In this document: positions 1 to 8,143 of the stretch, one piece after another | Numbering within the stretch: position 1 is the stretch's first letter | How the letters are laid out: each line of letters starts with the position of its first letter | Source: Pseudomonadota bacterium | Lineage (GTDB): Bacteria; Pseudomonadota; Gammaproteobacteria; Steroidobacterales; Steroidobacteraceae | Assembly: GCA_023457495.1 (NCBI GenBank) | Contig: JAEWLQ010000128.1 | Location: 1-61,883 of the forward strand | Direction of reading: 5' to 3' | DNA: 61,883 nt | Program-made: the position numbers and the translations under genes | Notes under the pieces: model-generated | Databases searched by the model: none | Told to the model about the DNA's origin: nothing | Seen by the model: only the letters and a program-made list of their open reading frames with translations

Positions 1-63
1 CATTTTTGGGGGGGGGGGCCCCGCTTGGCGCGCGCCGCCCGCGTCGCACGGCTTCACATCGTC

Positions 64-105
64 GTCAATTGCTGGGCCGTCAATTGCTGGGCCTTCAATT
101 GCTGG
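64..105. repeat. 15-bp tandem repeat, about 2.8 copies
   Basis: Two exact copies of GTCAATTGCTGGGCC lie head to tail at 64-78 and 79-93, followed by a partial third copy at 94-105 that begins TTCAATTGCTGG. The TGA stop of the OmpA-type gene on the minus strand falls in the third copy. Because the unit is 15 bp, loss or gain of a unit keeps frame. The region is close to the end of the sequence and could be affected by assembly quality. Confidence 0.85.
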
Positions 106-778
106 CAAGCGCCGCGCCCTTCTCGAGCCGGATCTCGACGCAGCGTTCGAAGGCCTGGTCATCCGACGGCGCATCACTCGCGGCGAACCGTTCGCCCATG
201 CCTTCGATGATCAGCCGCTCTTTCGGCACGCCCGCCTTCACCAGTTCCTCCGCGACGGTCGCGGCGCGTTCCTCCGAAAGTCTCAGGTTCAGCGCCTCGT
301 CTCCGCGCGCATCCGCGAATCCGGAGACGCGCACGCGCACGTCGGGAAGTCCGGCGACCAGCGTGCCGAGCCGCGCGATGCGCGCGCGATCGCTGTCGCG
401 AACCGCGGTTTCGCCGGTGCGGAACTGGACGCTGGAGCCGACCTGCCCGGCCTTGCCGGACAGTGAATCGAGCGAGCTCGAGAGCGTATCGACCTCGCCC
501 GCGAGCAACGCGGCCTCGGCCTTGCGCATGGCGATGGCGTGGCTCTTTTCGTAGCTGCGTTCGCCCATCTTGCCGCCGATCACCGCGCCCACGACCATGC
601 CGAGCGGCCCGCCCGCGGCGGCGCCGATCAACGCGCCACTCGTGAAACCCGCCATGCCGCGCTTCGCGGCGCCGTTGTCGCTGCCCGATGCGGCGGAGGC
701 CGGGTTCACGGCCAGGCTGATGGCCAACACGCCCGCGACCAGCGCGGGATTGCGAAACTTCGTCGTCCAGGTGCCCAT
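95..778 (-). CDS. OmpA-family envelope protein with glycine zipper
   Basis: A 227-residue exported protein. Residues 1-29 form a signal peptide ending in a PASA-type site. Residues about 37-75 are a glycine-zipper stretch (GALIGAAAGGPLGMVVGAV), able to pack in a membrane. Residues about 110-225 form an OmpA C-terminal peptidoglycan-binding domain, with the conserved VSGFAD...NLRLSEERA region and a downstream ERCVEIRLE strand. The family ties the outer membrane to the wall. A glycine zipper plus OmpA resembles PdsO of the proteobacterial dedicated sortase system, but no sortase gene is visible here, so that is only a possibility. The ATG has a good Shine-Dalgarno (GGAGAGGG) and a structured leader (802-824). 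Confidence 0.85.
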   Translation of the reverse strand: MGTWTTKFRNPALVAGVLAISLAVNPASAASGSDNGAAKRGMAGFTSGALIGAAAGGPLGMVVGAVIGGKMGERSYEKSHAIAMRKAEAALLAGEVDTLSSSLDSLSGKAGQVGSSVQFRTGETAVRDSDRARIARLGTLVAGLPDVRVRVSGFADARGDEALNLRLSEERAATVAEELVKAGVPKERLIIEGMGERFAASDAPSDDQAFERCVEIRLEKGAALASN

Positions 779-801
779 GTGCCCTCTCCAATTGTTTGCG
801 T

Positions 802-824
802 AACCCGAGAGCGGGTTTGCTCTC
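802..824 (-). promoter_or_regulatory. Two mutually exclusive leader hairpins upstream of the OmpA-type gene
   Basis: Read on the minus strand, arms GAGAGC and GCTCTC (819-824 with 807-812) can pair, and arms AACCCG and CGGGTT (812-817 with 802-807) can pair. The two stems share bases, so only one can form at a time. They sit about 24 nt upstream of the start codon, next to the ribosome-binding site. This may be an attenuator, thermosensor or simple operator; only the pairing is seen. Confidence 0.4.
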
Positions 825-1151
825 TGGGGGACATTTCAACGCGTGATCAGGCGCGTGATCGGGCGCGGGTCGGGCGAATTGGCGATGAATCGTGGCGAAA
901 GATGGGGGCTGTATTTAAGAGTTCGGCAACGAGGTCAGCGCATGAACGGCATGGCCGGCGCCCATGTAATGGGCTCGTCGCTCCCGCGGCGCGACTTGAT
1001 GGTTGGTGGCGCGTGATTGGAGTCCGCCGGCCGTGCCAGCGGGATATCTGTATGGCGCGAGATTGTTTGGTGCCTAGCGGCGAGACGTTACCGATTGCCG
1101 GCTCGGTGCCTTGCGCGAACGCAGGAGCGCCGCGTCCGCGCCGACCCATCA

Positions 1152-1168
1152 CATGGACACCGTCCATG
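1152..1168. promoter_or_regulatory. Perfect inverted repeat CATGGAC-ACC-GTCCATG
   Basis: Seven-base arms around a 3-base centre, inside the 508-bp gap and about 370 bp upstream of the OmpA-type start. The symmetry suits a dimeric repressor operator. No regulator gene lies next to it, and no T-run follows, so a terminator is less likely. Confidence 0.35.
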
Positions 1169-1286
1169 CCGTGCGTGTGTGGCGGGTCTCGCTGCACTCC
1201 TTGAAGAGCACCGACTTTTTCGACGAGTCCGCGTCGTCGTCTCGCGCTGGCGCGGAGATGGGAATGGAGTCGGGGTCGGCTTGCGA

Positions 1287-2648
1287 TCAGAAGCTGGTGC
1301 GGGAATCGGAGTCTTCGTGGAGTTTGGTCAGGAAGAGTTTTACTTGGGATTCGGCTTCGTCGGCGGCCATGAGGCGTTGTTCGACGAGCAGGTGGGCCAT
1401 GTCGCGGGTGGAGCGTTCGCCGTTGATCAGGGCGAGGAGGAAGGCGTGGACGCGGCTTGATACCTGCTGCAGTTCGAATGCGGGGGTTTTGGGAATCGGC
1501 TTGGTGGAGTCGAGTAGCCAGTCGGGGAGTACGCGGGCGCGTGGGGTTTCGGGGGGCGGCGCGATTTTTTCGGTGACCCAGGTAACCACTTGCTCGAGGC
1601 GTGAATGGCGGCTGGCGGGTGAGCGCATGTACGGGAGGGTTGCCTCGCGTACGCGCGGTGCGGCGAAGCCCGCGGTGGGCAGGATCTCGAGCGCTTCTTC
1701 CAGGCCGATGCGCTCGGCGTGGGGCGCGCGCGCGAATGCCAGCGATCCGGTGTTGATCCAACGTCCGCCGGGCTTGAGCAGCAGGTTGATGCGGGCCGCG
1801 ACGCGCGCGAAGGGCTCGCCGACGATGTCGATGAACCACGGCGTCACGACGGTATCGAACGCGCCATCCGCGAATGGCGGCTGCAAGGCATCCGCGCCCA
1901 CGAGCACGAGTCCGGCGCGCGCGGGACCCGGCGAGGTCAGCCGCCGCAGCACCGCGTGGTCCTCGATCCGGCGTGGCGAGATCGGGAATTCGTACAGCTC
2001 GACGTCGCGGCCGGCGTACAACTCGCGCGCCGCGAACAGCAGCAGCGGATTGAAATCGGTGGCCACGGTCAGCGGCGCCCCGCCGGCGGCGTGCAGGTCG
2101 TAGGCAAGCCGGCCCGCGCCCGCACCTTGTACGAGGGTGTCTCCGAGACCGGCCCAGCCGCCATCCAGCGCGGCGCTGATCTCGGCCAGCGTCGCGGCGT
2201 TCTCTTCCGCGCCCCACGCCCAGTCGCGATGCAGGTTCACGTAGTAGTTAGTGAGACCCTGCTCGATCGGCAGCCGCGTGCCGAGCGCGTGGTGCACCGA
2301 CTCCGGCGTGCCGGCCGATTCGAGGCCGAGCGGCGCGAGTAAAACGCGCAGCCGGGTGACCTGGTCTTCGTACGCGGCGGCGACGGTTTCGAGCCGCCGC
2401 TGGGTCGCAGGCGCGATTAGCGACGTGAGCCCGGCGCGCATCGCGGCCGCCTCGGAACCCAGGTGCTGCGTCAGCAGTACGAGCCGGGCGCGCCAGTCCG
2501 CGAGCGCGAGCCGCGGATCGGGAAACAACCACGGAATGTCGCCGATCTGCGGATAACCGCTGCTGCATGCCGCGCACATCCAGCCGGCCCGCTCGAGCGC
2601 GAGCTTGCCGCGACGACAACGCGGACACACAAGGACATGGTTCAACAT
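1287..2648 (-). CDS. SAM-dependent methyltransferase with N-terminal zinc ribbon
   Basis: A 453-residue protein. Residues 1-40 carry a Trm112-like zinc ribbon (C8-x2-C11 ... C25-x2-C28). A long central region reads like an N2227/carnosine-methyltransferase-type fold: a glycine-rich SAM segment (LVQGAGAGRLAYDL), an acidic end of strand 2 (VATDFNPLLLF), then VGADALQPPFADGAFDTVVT and GGRWINTGSLAF. The C-terminal about 80 residues look like a small helical add-on. The substrate is unknown. The ATG at 2648 is preferred; an in-frame TTG at 2696 would add 16 residues of low-complexity sequence. It diverges from the RDD operon across about 130 bp. Confidence 0.8.
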   Translation of the reverse strand: MLNHVLVCPRCRRGKLALERAGWMCAACSSGYPQIGDIPWLFPDPRLALADWRARLVLLTQHLGSEAAAMRAGLTSLIAPATQRRLETVAAAYEDQVTRLRVLLAPLGLESAGTPESVHHALGTRLPIEQGLTNYYVNLHRDWAWGAEENAATLAEISAALDGGWAGLGDTLVQGAGAGRLAYDLHAAGGAPLTVATDFNPLLLFAARELYAGRDVELYEFPISPRRIEDHAVLRRLTSPGPARAGLVLVGADALQPPFADGAFDTVVTPWFIDIVGEPFARVAARINLLLKPGGRWINTGSLAFARAPHAERIGLEEALEILPTAGFAAPRVREATLPYMRSPASRHSRLEQVVTWVTEKIAPPPETPRARVLPDWLLDSTKPIPKTPAFELQQVSSRVHAFLLALINGERSTRDMAHLLVEQRLMAADEAESQVKLFLTKLHEDSDSRTSF

Positions 2649-2781
2649 TTCCGCTTCGGACACGCCAGAGCTCCCGCGGGACGCCCCGCGCGACAATGCT
2701 GGCGGGCGCCGCGACGTTGGTCAACGCAAAATGTCGTCGACCCCGCGACTTTTGCGCCGTGGTTAGGCGAGAATCGAAGTC

Positions 2782-3474
2782 GTGCTCGATTCGATCGTCG
2801 CGGCGGAAACACCCGAAGGAATCCTGCTGGAGCTGCGTCCGGCCGGAATCCCGGCGCGTTTCTGCGCGTTCCTCATCGATCAGTTGATCGTCATCGCCAT
2901 CTACTACGTGAGCGCGCTCGTGGCGATGCTGCTCGGCGGTGTCGGCATCGCGTTCTGGCTGATCCTGATTTTCGTGCTCACCTGGTTCTACCCGGTCGTC
3001 TTCGAGCTCGGGCGCAAGGGCGCAACGCCCGGCAAACGCGCGATGGGCCTCAAGGTCGTCATGGACAATGGACTGCCGATCACGCCGGCCGCCTCCATCA
3101 CGCGCAACCTGCTGCGTTTCGCGGATTTCATGCCCGCGGCCTTTGGAATCGGGATCGCGAGCATGTTGTTGCGCAAGGATGGCAAGCGCGTGGGCGACAT
3201 CGCGGCGGCAACGCTGGTCGTGCACGAGCGCCGTCCGGCGCCGAAGGCCACCCTCGACATGGTCGCGCCGGTCACGCCGGTACGTCCACTCGCGCCGCGC
3301 GACCAGGCCGCGGTCATCGCACTCGCCGCGCGCGCGCCGACACTCACCATCGAGCGGCTCGACGAGCTCGCGGCCATCGCCGCGCCCATCCAGGGCAGCG
3401 AAACTCGACCGGAGTCCGAAGTGACGCGACGCGTGCTCGGTGTCGCGCAATGGTTGTTAGGCAGGCGTGCATGA
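2782..3474 (+). CDS. RDD-family membrane protein
   Basis: A 230-residue membrane protein starting with GTG. The RDD hallmarks are visible: GIPARFCAFLIDQLIV in the first helix, a second hydrophobic helix (about 50-72), then GATPGKRAMGLKVV and a third segment after RNLLRFADF. About 70 mostly polar residues follow at the C-terminus. RDD proteins are poorly defined integral membrane proteins, some linked to ion transport. It is the first gene of a seven-gene run to 9501 and overlaps the next start by 4 bp (ATGA), which implies translational coupling. The context suggests an envelope-stress or membrane-protein assembly role rather than independent transport. Confidence 0.9.
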   Translation: MLDSIVAAETPEGILLELRPAGIPARFCAFLIDQLIVIAIYYVSALVAMLLGGVGIAFWLILIFVLTWFYPVVFELGRKGATPGKRAMGLKVVMDNGLPITPAASITRNLLRFADFMPAAFGIGIASMLLRKDGKRVGDIAAATLVVHERRPAPKATLDMVAPVTPVRPLAPRDQAAVIALAARAPTLTIERLDELAAIAAPIQGSETRPESEVTRRVLGVAQWLLGRRA

Positions 3475-4454
3475 CGCCGCTGCAGTTCGAGAACATCTAC
3501 CATGAAGAATGGTCGGAGCTCGAGGCCCAGGTGAAGCTGATCCTGTCGGGCAAGGACCGCCATGCGCGCGGCGCCAGCCCGATACAGGGCGAGCGCGTGG
3601 CGGCGCTGTACCGCCGTGCCTGCGAGCACCTGGCCCTCGCCCGCGCCCGCTCCTATCCACGTTACCTGCTCGACCGGCTCGACAAGCTCACGAGCGACGC
3701 CCACCAGGTGATCTACCAGCGGCGCGACTTCGGACTGGCCCGCATCCGGCGCGCCTTCCTCGCGGATTTCCCGCGCGCCGTGCGCGCGCATTCCGGCTAC
3801 GTGTGGCTGTCGGCGGCGTTGTTCGGGCTGCCCATGATCGTCATGGGTGTGCTCGTGTACCTGCGGCCCGACCTGATTCTCTCCGTGGTCGACGCGGCCA
3901 CCGCCGCGCAATACGAGCAGATGTACTCGGAATCCGCCGAATCGATCGGCAGCGTGCGCGGCGCCGACCAGGACTGGATCATGTTCGGCTTCTACATCGC
4001 GCATAACACGAGCATCGGCTTCCAGTGCTTCGCGGGCGGATTGTTCTCCGGCCTGGGCAGCGTGTTCTTCCTCATATTCAATGGTGTCGCGATCGGCGCG
4101 GTCGCCGGGTATCTGACCGAGCGCGGCTTCTCCGACACGTTTTATTCGTTCGTGGTGACCCACGGCGCCTTCGAGCTCACCGCCATCGTCTTGTCGGGGG
4201 CGGCCGGATTGCGCCTCGGCCACGCGCTGATCTCGCCCGGACGCAACACGCGCCTGCAGTCCCTGGTGCAGGCCGCGCGCGAGACGATGATCATCGTGTA
4301 CGGCTTCGCGGTGATGTTCCTGATCGCGGCGGCCATCGAGGCGTTCTGGTCGTCGGCGCGCTGGCTGCCGGTCACCGTCAAGTACGTCGTCGCCGCCGCC
4401 TGCTGGATCGCCGTGCTCTCCTACCTCACGCTGCAGGGCCGCCGTGCGGATTGA
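3471..4454 (+). CDS. SpoIIM-like (stage II sporulation protein M family) membrane protein
   Basis: A 327-residue protein that begins inside the previous stop codon. The N-terminal about 110 residues are soluble and helical (WSELEAQVKLILSGKD...), followed by several transmembrane helices from about residue 105. The segment HNTSIGFQCFAGGLFSGLGS and the GAFELTAIVLSGAAGLRLG region are typical of the SpoIIM/DUF95 family. In non-sporulating bacteria this family recurs beside MoxR and DUF58 genes, as here. Its biochemical role is unknown, though SpoIIM in Bacillus works in peptidoglycan remodelling during engulfment. It overlaps the next gene by 11 bp. Confidence 0.88.
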   Translation: MTPLQFENIYHEEWSELEAQVKLILSGKDRHARGASPIQGERVAALYRRACEHLALARARSYPRYLLDRLDKLTSDAHQVIYQRRDFGLARIRRAFLADFPRAVRAHSGYVWLSAALFGLPMIVMGVLVYLRPDLILSVVDAATAAQYEQMYSESAESIGSVRGADQDWIMFGFYIAHNTSIGFQCFAGGLFSGLGSVFFLIFNGVAIGAVAGYLTERGFSDTFYSFVVTHGAFELTAIVLSGAAGLRLGHALISPGRNTRLQSLVQAARETMIIVYGFAVMFLIAAAIEAFWSSARWLPVTVKYVVAAACWIAVLSYLTLQGRRAD

Positions 4455-5178
4455 CACGCTGGCGCTGCAGATGCGACCGCGCGCGGCGCTCGAAGCCGCC
4501 GATCTCGGCGTGCGGTTGTGCCAGGCGACCGCGCGCTCGGTCTACCCGTGCTATCTACTCGTCGCGGTGCCGACCGGCCTCATCGCCCTGTCGCTGTTCG
4601 AAATCGCCGCGTGGCTGCCGGTGCTCGCGTTGTGGTGGTCGAAACCCTGGCTCGATCGCACGGTGCTGTTCGTCCTGGCGCGCGCCGCCTTCGGCCAGTC
4701 GACGACGATCGGCGACCTGTGGCGTGAACAGCGCACGGTGTGGTGGCGCCAGTTCGTCATCACGTGGACCTGGCGCAGGCTCTCGCCGTGGCGCTCGTTC
4801 ACGCAGCCGGTCTATCAACTCGAGGGACTGCCGTTCTTCCGGGTGCGCGCTCGCATCGTCCAGCTGCGCGGCCGGTACACCGGATCCGCATTCATGGTGA
4901 CCAAGGCTTTCTACTGGGCGGAATTCGGCATCGCGTTCGCGGCACTGTCGCTGCTGTTCTGGTTCGCGCCGCCCGGCGAAGACTTCAAGCTGTCGACGTT
5001 GTTCACCGAGGAGTCCAGCCGGCTGGCGCAGCTTGCATCGGCCGTCGCCTACTTCCTCGCGGTGTTGTTCATCGAACCCTTCTACGTCGCCGCCGGGTTC
5101 GGCATGTATTTGAACCGGCGCGCGGAGCTCGAGGCCTGGGACATCGAGCAGGAGTTTCGTCGTGCGTTTGCCGGCTGA
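4444..5178 (+). CDS. Unknown polytopic membrane protein in the MoxR operon
   Basis: A 244-residue protein with a GTG start. Hydrophobic stretches lie at about 33-65, 155-175 and 195-225, split by a Trp/Arg-rich cytoplasmic-looking loop (RTVWWRQFVITWTWRRLS). I do not recognise a named domain. It is locked into the operon by overlaps at both ends (11 bp with the SpoIIM-like gene, 17 bp with the DUF4129 gene), so it is almost certainly a real part of that system. A scaffold or assembly partner is a reasonable guess and nothing more. Confidence 0.8.
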   Translation: MRIDTLALQMRPRAALEAADLGVRLCQATARSVYPCYLLVAVPTGLIALSLFEIAAWLPVLALWWSKPWLDRTVLFVLARAAFGQSTTIGDLWREQRTVWWRQFVITWTWRRLSPWRSFTQPVYQLEGLPFFRVRARIVQLRGRYTGSAFMVTKAFYWAEFGIAFAALSLLFWFAPPGEDFKLSTLFTEESSRLAQLASAVAYFLAVLFIEPFYVAAGFGMYLNRRAELEAWDIEQEFRRAFAG

Positions 5179-6004
5179 CGGCGGCCGATTGCGCCGCCTG
5201 CGGGTGCTGCTGGCGCTCGGGCCGCTGCTCCTGGCGACGCCCACGCTCGCGGAAGCGCCCGAGTTCGCGGAGACGCTCGAGCTCGCGGAAGCCCCCGCAG
5301 GCCCGGCGGCCAACCTACCCGCCGACGCGGAGGTCCAGCGTGCGCTCGAGGCGGTGAAGCAGGATCCGAATCTCTCCGCCCGACGCACGGTCCGCACGCT
5401 CGACTGGGATCCCAAGCCGGACAAGAACCGGAAGCGAGACTTGCCGGCCTGGCTGCGGTGGATAGGCGACCTGTTCCTGTGGATCGCGCAGATTTCGCGG
5501 TTCCTCGTCTGGGTGGTGATCGCGATCCTCATCGCGCTGCTCGCGACATTCATCTACCGGATCTTTGCCGGCAGCCGCGACGGGTTCGGCCGTGGAACGC
5601 GGTTCGTGGCGCCGACGCACGTGCAGGATCTCGACATCCGTCCCGAGAGCCTGCCGCCGGATATCGGCGCGGCGGCCCGCGGATTGTGGGACCGCGGCGA
5701 GCAGCGCGCCGCGCTCGCGCTGCTCTATCGCGGCCTGTTGTCCCGCCTCGCGCACGTCCACGAAGTGCCGATCCGCGATTCGAGCACGGAAGGCGATTGC
5801 CTCGTGCTCGCCGCGCGCAAGCTCGACGCCGCACGCGTCGCCTATGCGACCCGGCTGGTACGCACCTGGCAGCGCGCGATCTACGGCGGCATCCCGCCGG
5901 ATACGGCCGAGGTGCACGCGTTGTGCGCCGGGTTCGCGCAGCACCTGGATGCGACCGAAACGTCCGCGGATTCCGGATCGCAGCCGGCGGAAGTCGCCGG
6001 ATGA
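5162..6004 (+). CDS. DUF4129-domain membrane protein
   Basis: A 280-residue protein with a GTG start. A signal-like or anchor segment lies at about 13-30, then a polar stretch, then a strong membrane helix at about 105-133 (FLVWVVIAILIALLATFIYR). The C-terminal about 80 residues (AALALLYRGLLSRLA...STEGDCLVLAAR) match the DUF4129 pattern, usually found next to MoxR, DUF58 and transglutaminase-like genes. The reaction is unknown. It overlaps the following gene by 4 bp (ATGA). Confidence 0.83.
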   Translation: MRLPADGGRLRRLRVLLALGPLLLATPTLAEAPEFAETLELAEAPAGPAANLPADAEVQRALEAVKQDPNLSARRTVRTLDWDPKPDKNRKRDLPAWLRWIGDLFLWIAQISRFLVWVVIAILIALLATFIYRIFAGSRDGFGRGTRFVAPTHVQDLDIRPESLPPDIGAAARGLWDRGEQRAALALLYRGLLSRLAHVHEVPIRDSSTEGDCLVLAARKLDAARVAYATRLVRTWQRAIYGGIPPDTAEVHALCAGFAQHLDATETSADSGSQPAEVAG

Positions 6005-7179
6005 AGGGACGTCTCCTCAAGCTGCTGATCGCGCTGATCATCATCGTGCCGCTCGCCGTGCTGGCGACGAAGCTGAAATTCAAGGAAACGCAGGTGCCGC
6101 TGCCGCTCAAGGGCGAGGCGCTCACCAACCCGTTCTACGCGGCGATCAAACTGGCAGAAAATCTCGGCGTCGACGCGCGGTGGGAACACATCTTCACGGC
6201 GTCCGCCCCGGACTCCGTCGTCGTGCTCTCGAACTGGAACTGGACACTCATCGACTCTCGCCGCCGAAGAATGCAGGCGTGGGTCGAGTCCGGCGGCAGG
6301 CTGGTCGTCGACGGCTCGCTGCTGGGCGACTTCGAGAAGTTCGCGCAGTGGAGTGGCATTGGCGAATCGAAGACACTCGAAGATGAGGACACGAAAGACG
6401 AGCTCGGCGAAACCGAGCGCGAGCTGCTGTCGAGCTTCCTGCCGCGCCAATGCGATCGGCTGGTGGAGGACGGCAGCGGGCAGGAATTCAAGGTCTGCAA
6501 CGTCGATCATTCCCGTTCGCTGGTCACCACCCGCGAGGGTCAGTGGTCGCTGCGCGAGGGGGAATACGTCCACGCCGTGCGCACGGCCGTCGGCCGCGGC
6601 AGCGTGACCTTCATCAATGCCACGCCGTTCCGGTACCGCACACTGCTCGAGGGCGACAACGCGCTGCTGCTCGTGCGTGCGACGCAGCTTTCGGCCGGGG
6701 ACTCGCTGCAGTTTCTGAGCGAAGAAGAACAGACCTCCATTCTCGAGCTCACGTGGCGTTATGGCGCGCCGGCCGTGCTGCTGCTGCTCGCGTTCATCGC
6801 CCTCGCCTGGTGGCGCGCGAGCGCGCGTTTCGGCCCGCTCACCGCGCCCACCGAGACCGCGCGGCGCTCGCTGGCGGAACAGATCCGCGGCACCGGGTTG
6901 TTCGCCCTGCGCTTCGGTGGCGGCGCCGGGCTGCACGCGGCCATGGTGCGCGCGCTGCGCGACGCCGCACTCCGGCACCTGCCCGCCTATGACCGGCTGT
7001 CGAGCAACGAACGCGTCGCGGCCATCGCCCAGCTCAGCGGCCTGTCCGCGGACGATCTCGGTCCGCAGCTCAACTACTCCGGCGAACGCAGTCCCCACGA
7101 GATGCGCAACGCCATCGCGGTGCTCGAAACCGCGCGACGACGATTACTGACATACAAAAGGTCTCCGCATGGAAACTGA
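6001..7179 (+). CDS. DUF4350-domain protein
   Basis: A 392-residue protein. Helix 5-24 anchors the N-terminus. Residues about 40-210 form a DUF4350-like domain, a GATase-like fold with PFYAAIKLAENLGVDARW and WVESGGRLVVDGSLLGDF. A second membrane helix sits at about 252-272 (GAPAVLLLLAFIALAWW), followed by a cytoplasmic helical tail. DUF4350 proteins routinely accompany MoxR and DUF4129 genes and are thought to be structural members of the complex. No catalytic Cys is obvious in the GATase-like part. It overlaps the MoxR gene by 11 bp. Confidence 0.85.
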   Translation: MKGRLLKLLIALIIIVPLAVLATKLKFKETQVPLPLKGEALTNPFYAAIKLAENLGVDARWEHIFTASAPDSVVVLSNWNWTLIDSRRRRMQAWVESGGRLVVDGSLLGDFEKFAQWSGIGESKTLEDEDTKDELGETERELLSSFLPRQCDRLVEDGSGQEFKVCNVDHSRSLVTTREGQWSLREGEYVHAVRTAVGRGSVTFINATPFRYRTLLEGDNALLLVRATQLSAGDSLQFLSEEEQTSILELTWRYGAPAVLLLLAFIALAWWRASARFGPLTAPTETARRSLAEQIRGTGLFALRFGGGAGLHAAMVRALRDAALRHLPAYDRLSSNERVAAIAQLSGLSADDLGPQLNYSGERSPHEMRNAIAVLETARRRLLTYKRSPHGN

Positions 7180-8143
7180 ATCCGGCACGATCCAGAAAGC
7201 CGCCGACCTGCTCGGCAAGTTGCGCGCCAGCATCGGTGAGGCGATGGTCGGGCAACATCGCGTGATCGAGGAGGTCGTGCTCGCGCTCGTCTCCTCCGGG
7301 CACGTGTTGATCGAAGGCGTACCCGGCCTCGGCAAGACGCTGCTGGTGCGCGCGATGTCGCAGGCGCTGCAGCTTTCCAATGGCCGCGTGCAGTTCACGC
7401 CCGACATGATGCCCTCGGACATCACGGGCCACGCGGTGCTCGATCCGAAAACGATGGAAATGCGCGTGGTCCGCGGCCCGGTGTTCACCCACCTGCTGCT
7501 CGCAGACGAAATCAACCGCGCGCCCGCCAAGACGCAGAGCGCGCTGCTCGAGGTCATGCAGGAGTACCAGGTCACGCTCGAAGGGCAGACGCATCCGTTG
7601 CCGAAGCCTTTCATGGTGCTCGCGACGCAGAACCCGGTTGAGACCGAGGGCACCTATCCACTGCCCGAGGCACAGCTCGATCGTTTCCTGTTCAAGATCG
7701 AGATCGGGTATCCCACGCTCGAGGATGAAGTCAGCGTGATCATCCGCGCGACCGCGGATCAGCCGGGCGACCAACTACCGCTGTCGAAGGTCGTCCCCGT
7801 GCTCAACGAGGGCGCCGTCACGAGCCTGCAGCAGATCGCCGCGCGCCAGCGCGTCGACCAGCAGGTGGTCGACTACGCGGTGCGGCTCGCGCGCGCAACG
7901 CGCGAATGGGCCGGCCTCGCGCAGGGCGCGGGATCGCGCGGCCCGCTGGCCCTGGTGCGCGGCGCGCGCGCCGTCGCCTTGATCGAAGGGCGCAACTTCG
8001 TGATCCCGGACGACATCAAGCGCATTGCCATCCCGGCGCTGCGCCATCGCATCGCGCTGGCGCCGGACGCGCTGCTCGAGGGTCGCAAGCCCGATGACCT
8101 GCTGGCGTCAATCATCGACAGCGTGGCCGCGCCGCGCGTCTGA
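7169..8143 (+). CDS. MoxR-family AAA+ ATPase
   Basis: A 324-residue cytoplasmic ATPase at full family length. Walker A is GVPGLGKT at 50-57, Walker B is LLADEINR at about 110-116, and sensor 1 lies in VLATQNPVE. The loop PSDITGHAVLD and the EGTYPLPEAQLDRF segment are classic MoxR signatures. MoxR proteins act as chaperone-like ATPases that mature or insert a partner, often a von Willebrand-type protein; the adjacent DUF58 protein is the usual partner. All key residues are intact. It runs into the DUF58 gene through TGATG. Confidence 0.97.
   Translation: METESGTIQKAADLLGKLRASIGEAMVGQHRVIEEVVLALVSSGHVLIEGVPGLGKTLLVRAMSQALQLSNGRVQFTPDMMPSDITGHAVLDPKTMEMRVVRGPVFTHLLLADEINRAPAKTQSALLEVMQEYQVTLEGQTHPLPKPFMVLATQNPVETEGTYPLPEAQLDRFLFKIEIGYPTLEDEVSVIIRATADQPGDQLPLSKVVPVLNEGAVTSLQQIAARQRVDQQVVDYAVRLARATREWAGLAQGAGSRGPLALVRGARAVALIEGRNFVIPDDIKRIAIPALRHRIALAPDALLEGRKPDDLLASIIDSVAAPRV

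Larger units (their letters stand above)
779..1286. other. 508-bp gap without a convincing gene
   Basis: The space between the methyltransferase stop and the OmpA-type start holds no reading frame with a recognisable protein. It contains the leader hairpins at 802-824 and a perfect inverted repeat at 1152-1168. It is the longest non-coding stretch in an otherwise densely packed window. Confidence 0.6.

Noticed and set aside
8..18. Run of eleven G at the left edge as a G-quadruplex or regulatory signal
   Set aside because: It is a homopolymer at the very end of the sequence, where assembly or sequencing error is the simpler explanation.
95..778. A dedicated sortase system at the left edge
   Set aside because: The OmpA-type gene resembles PdsO, but no sortase, target protein or regulator pair is present in the window.
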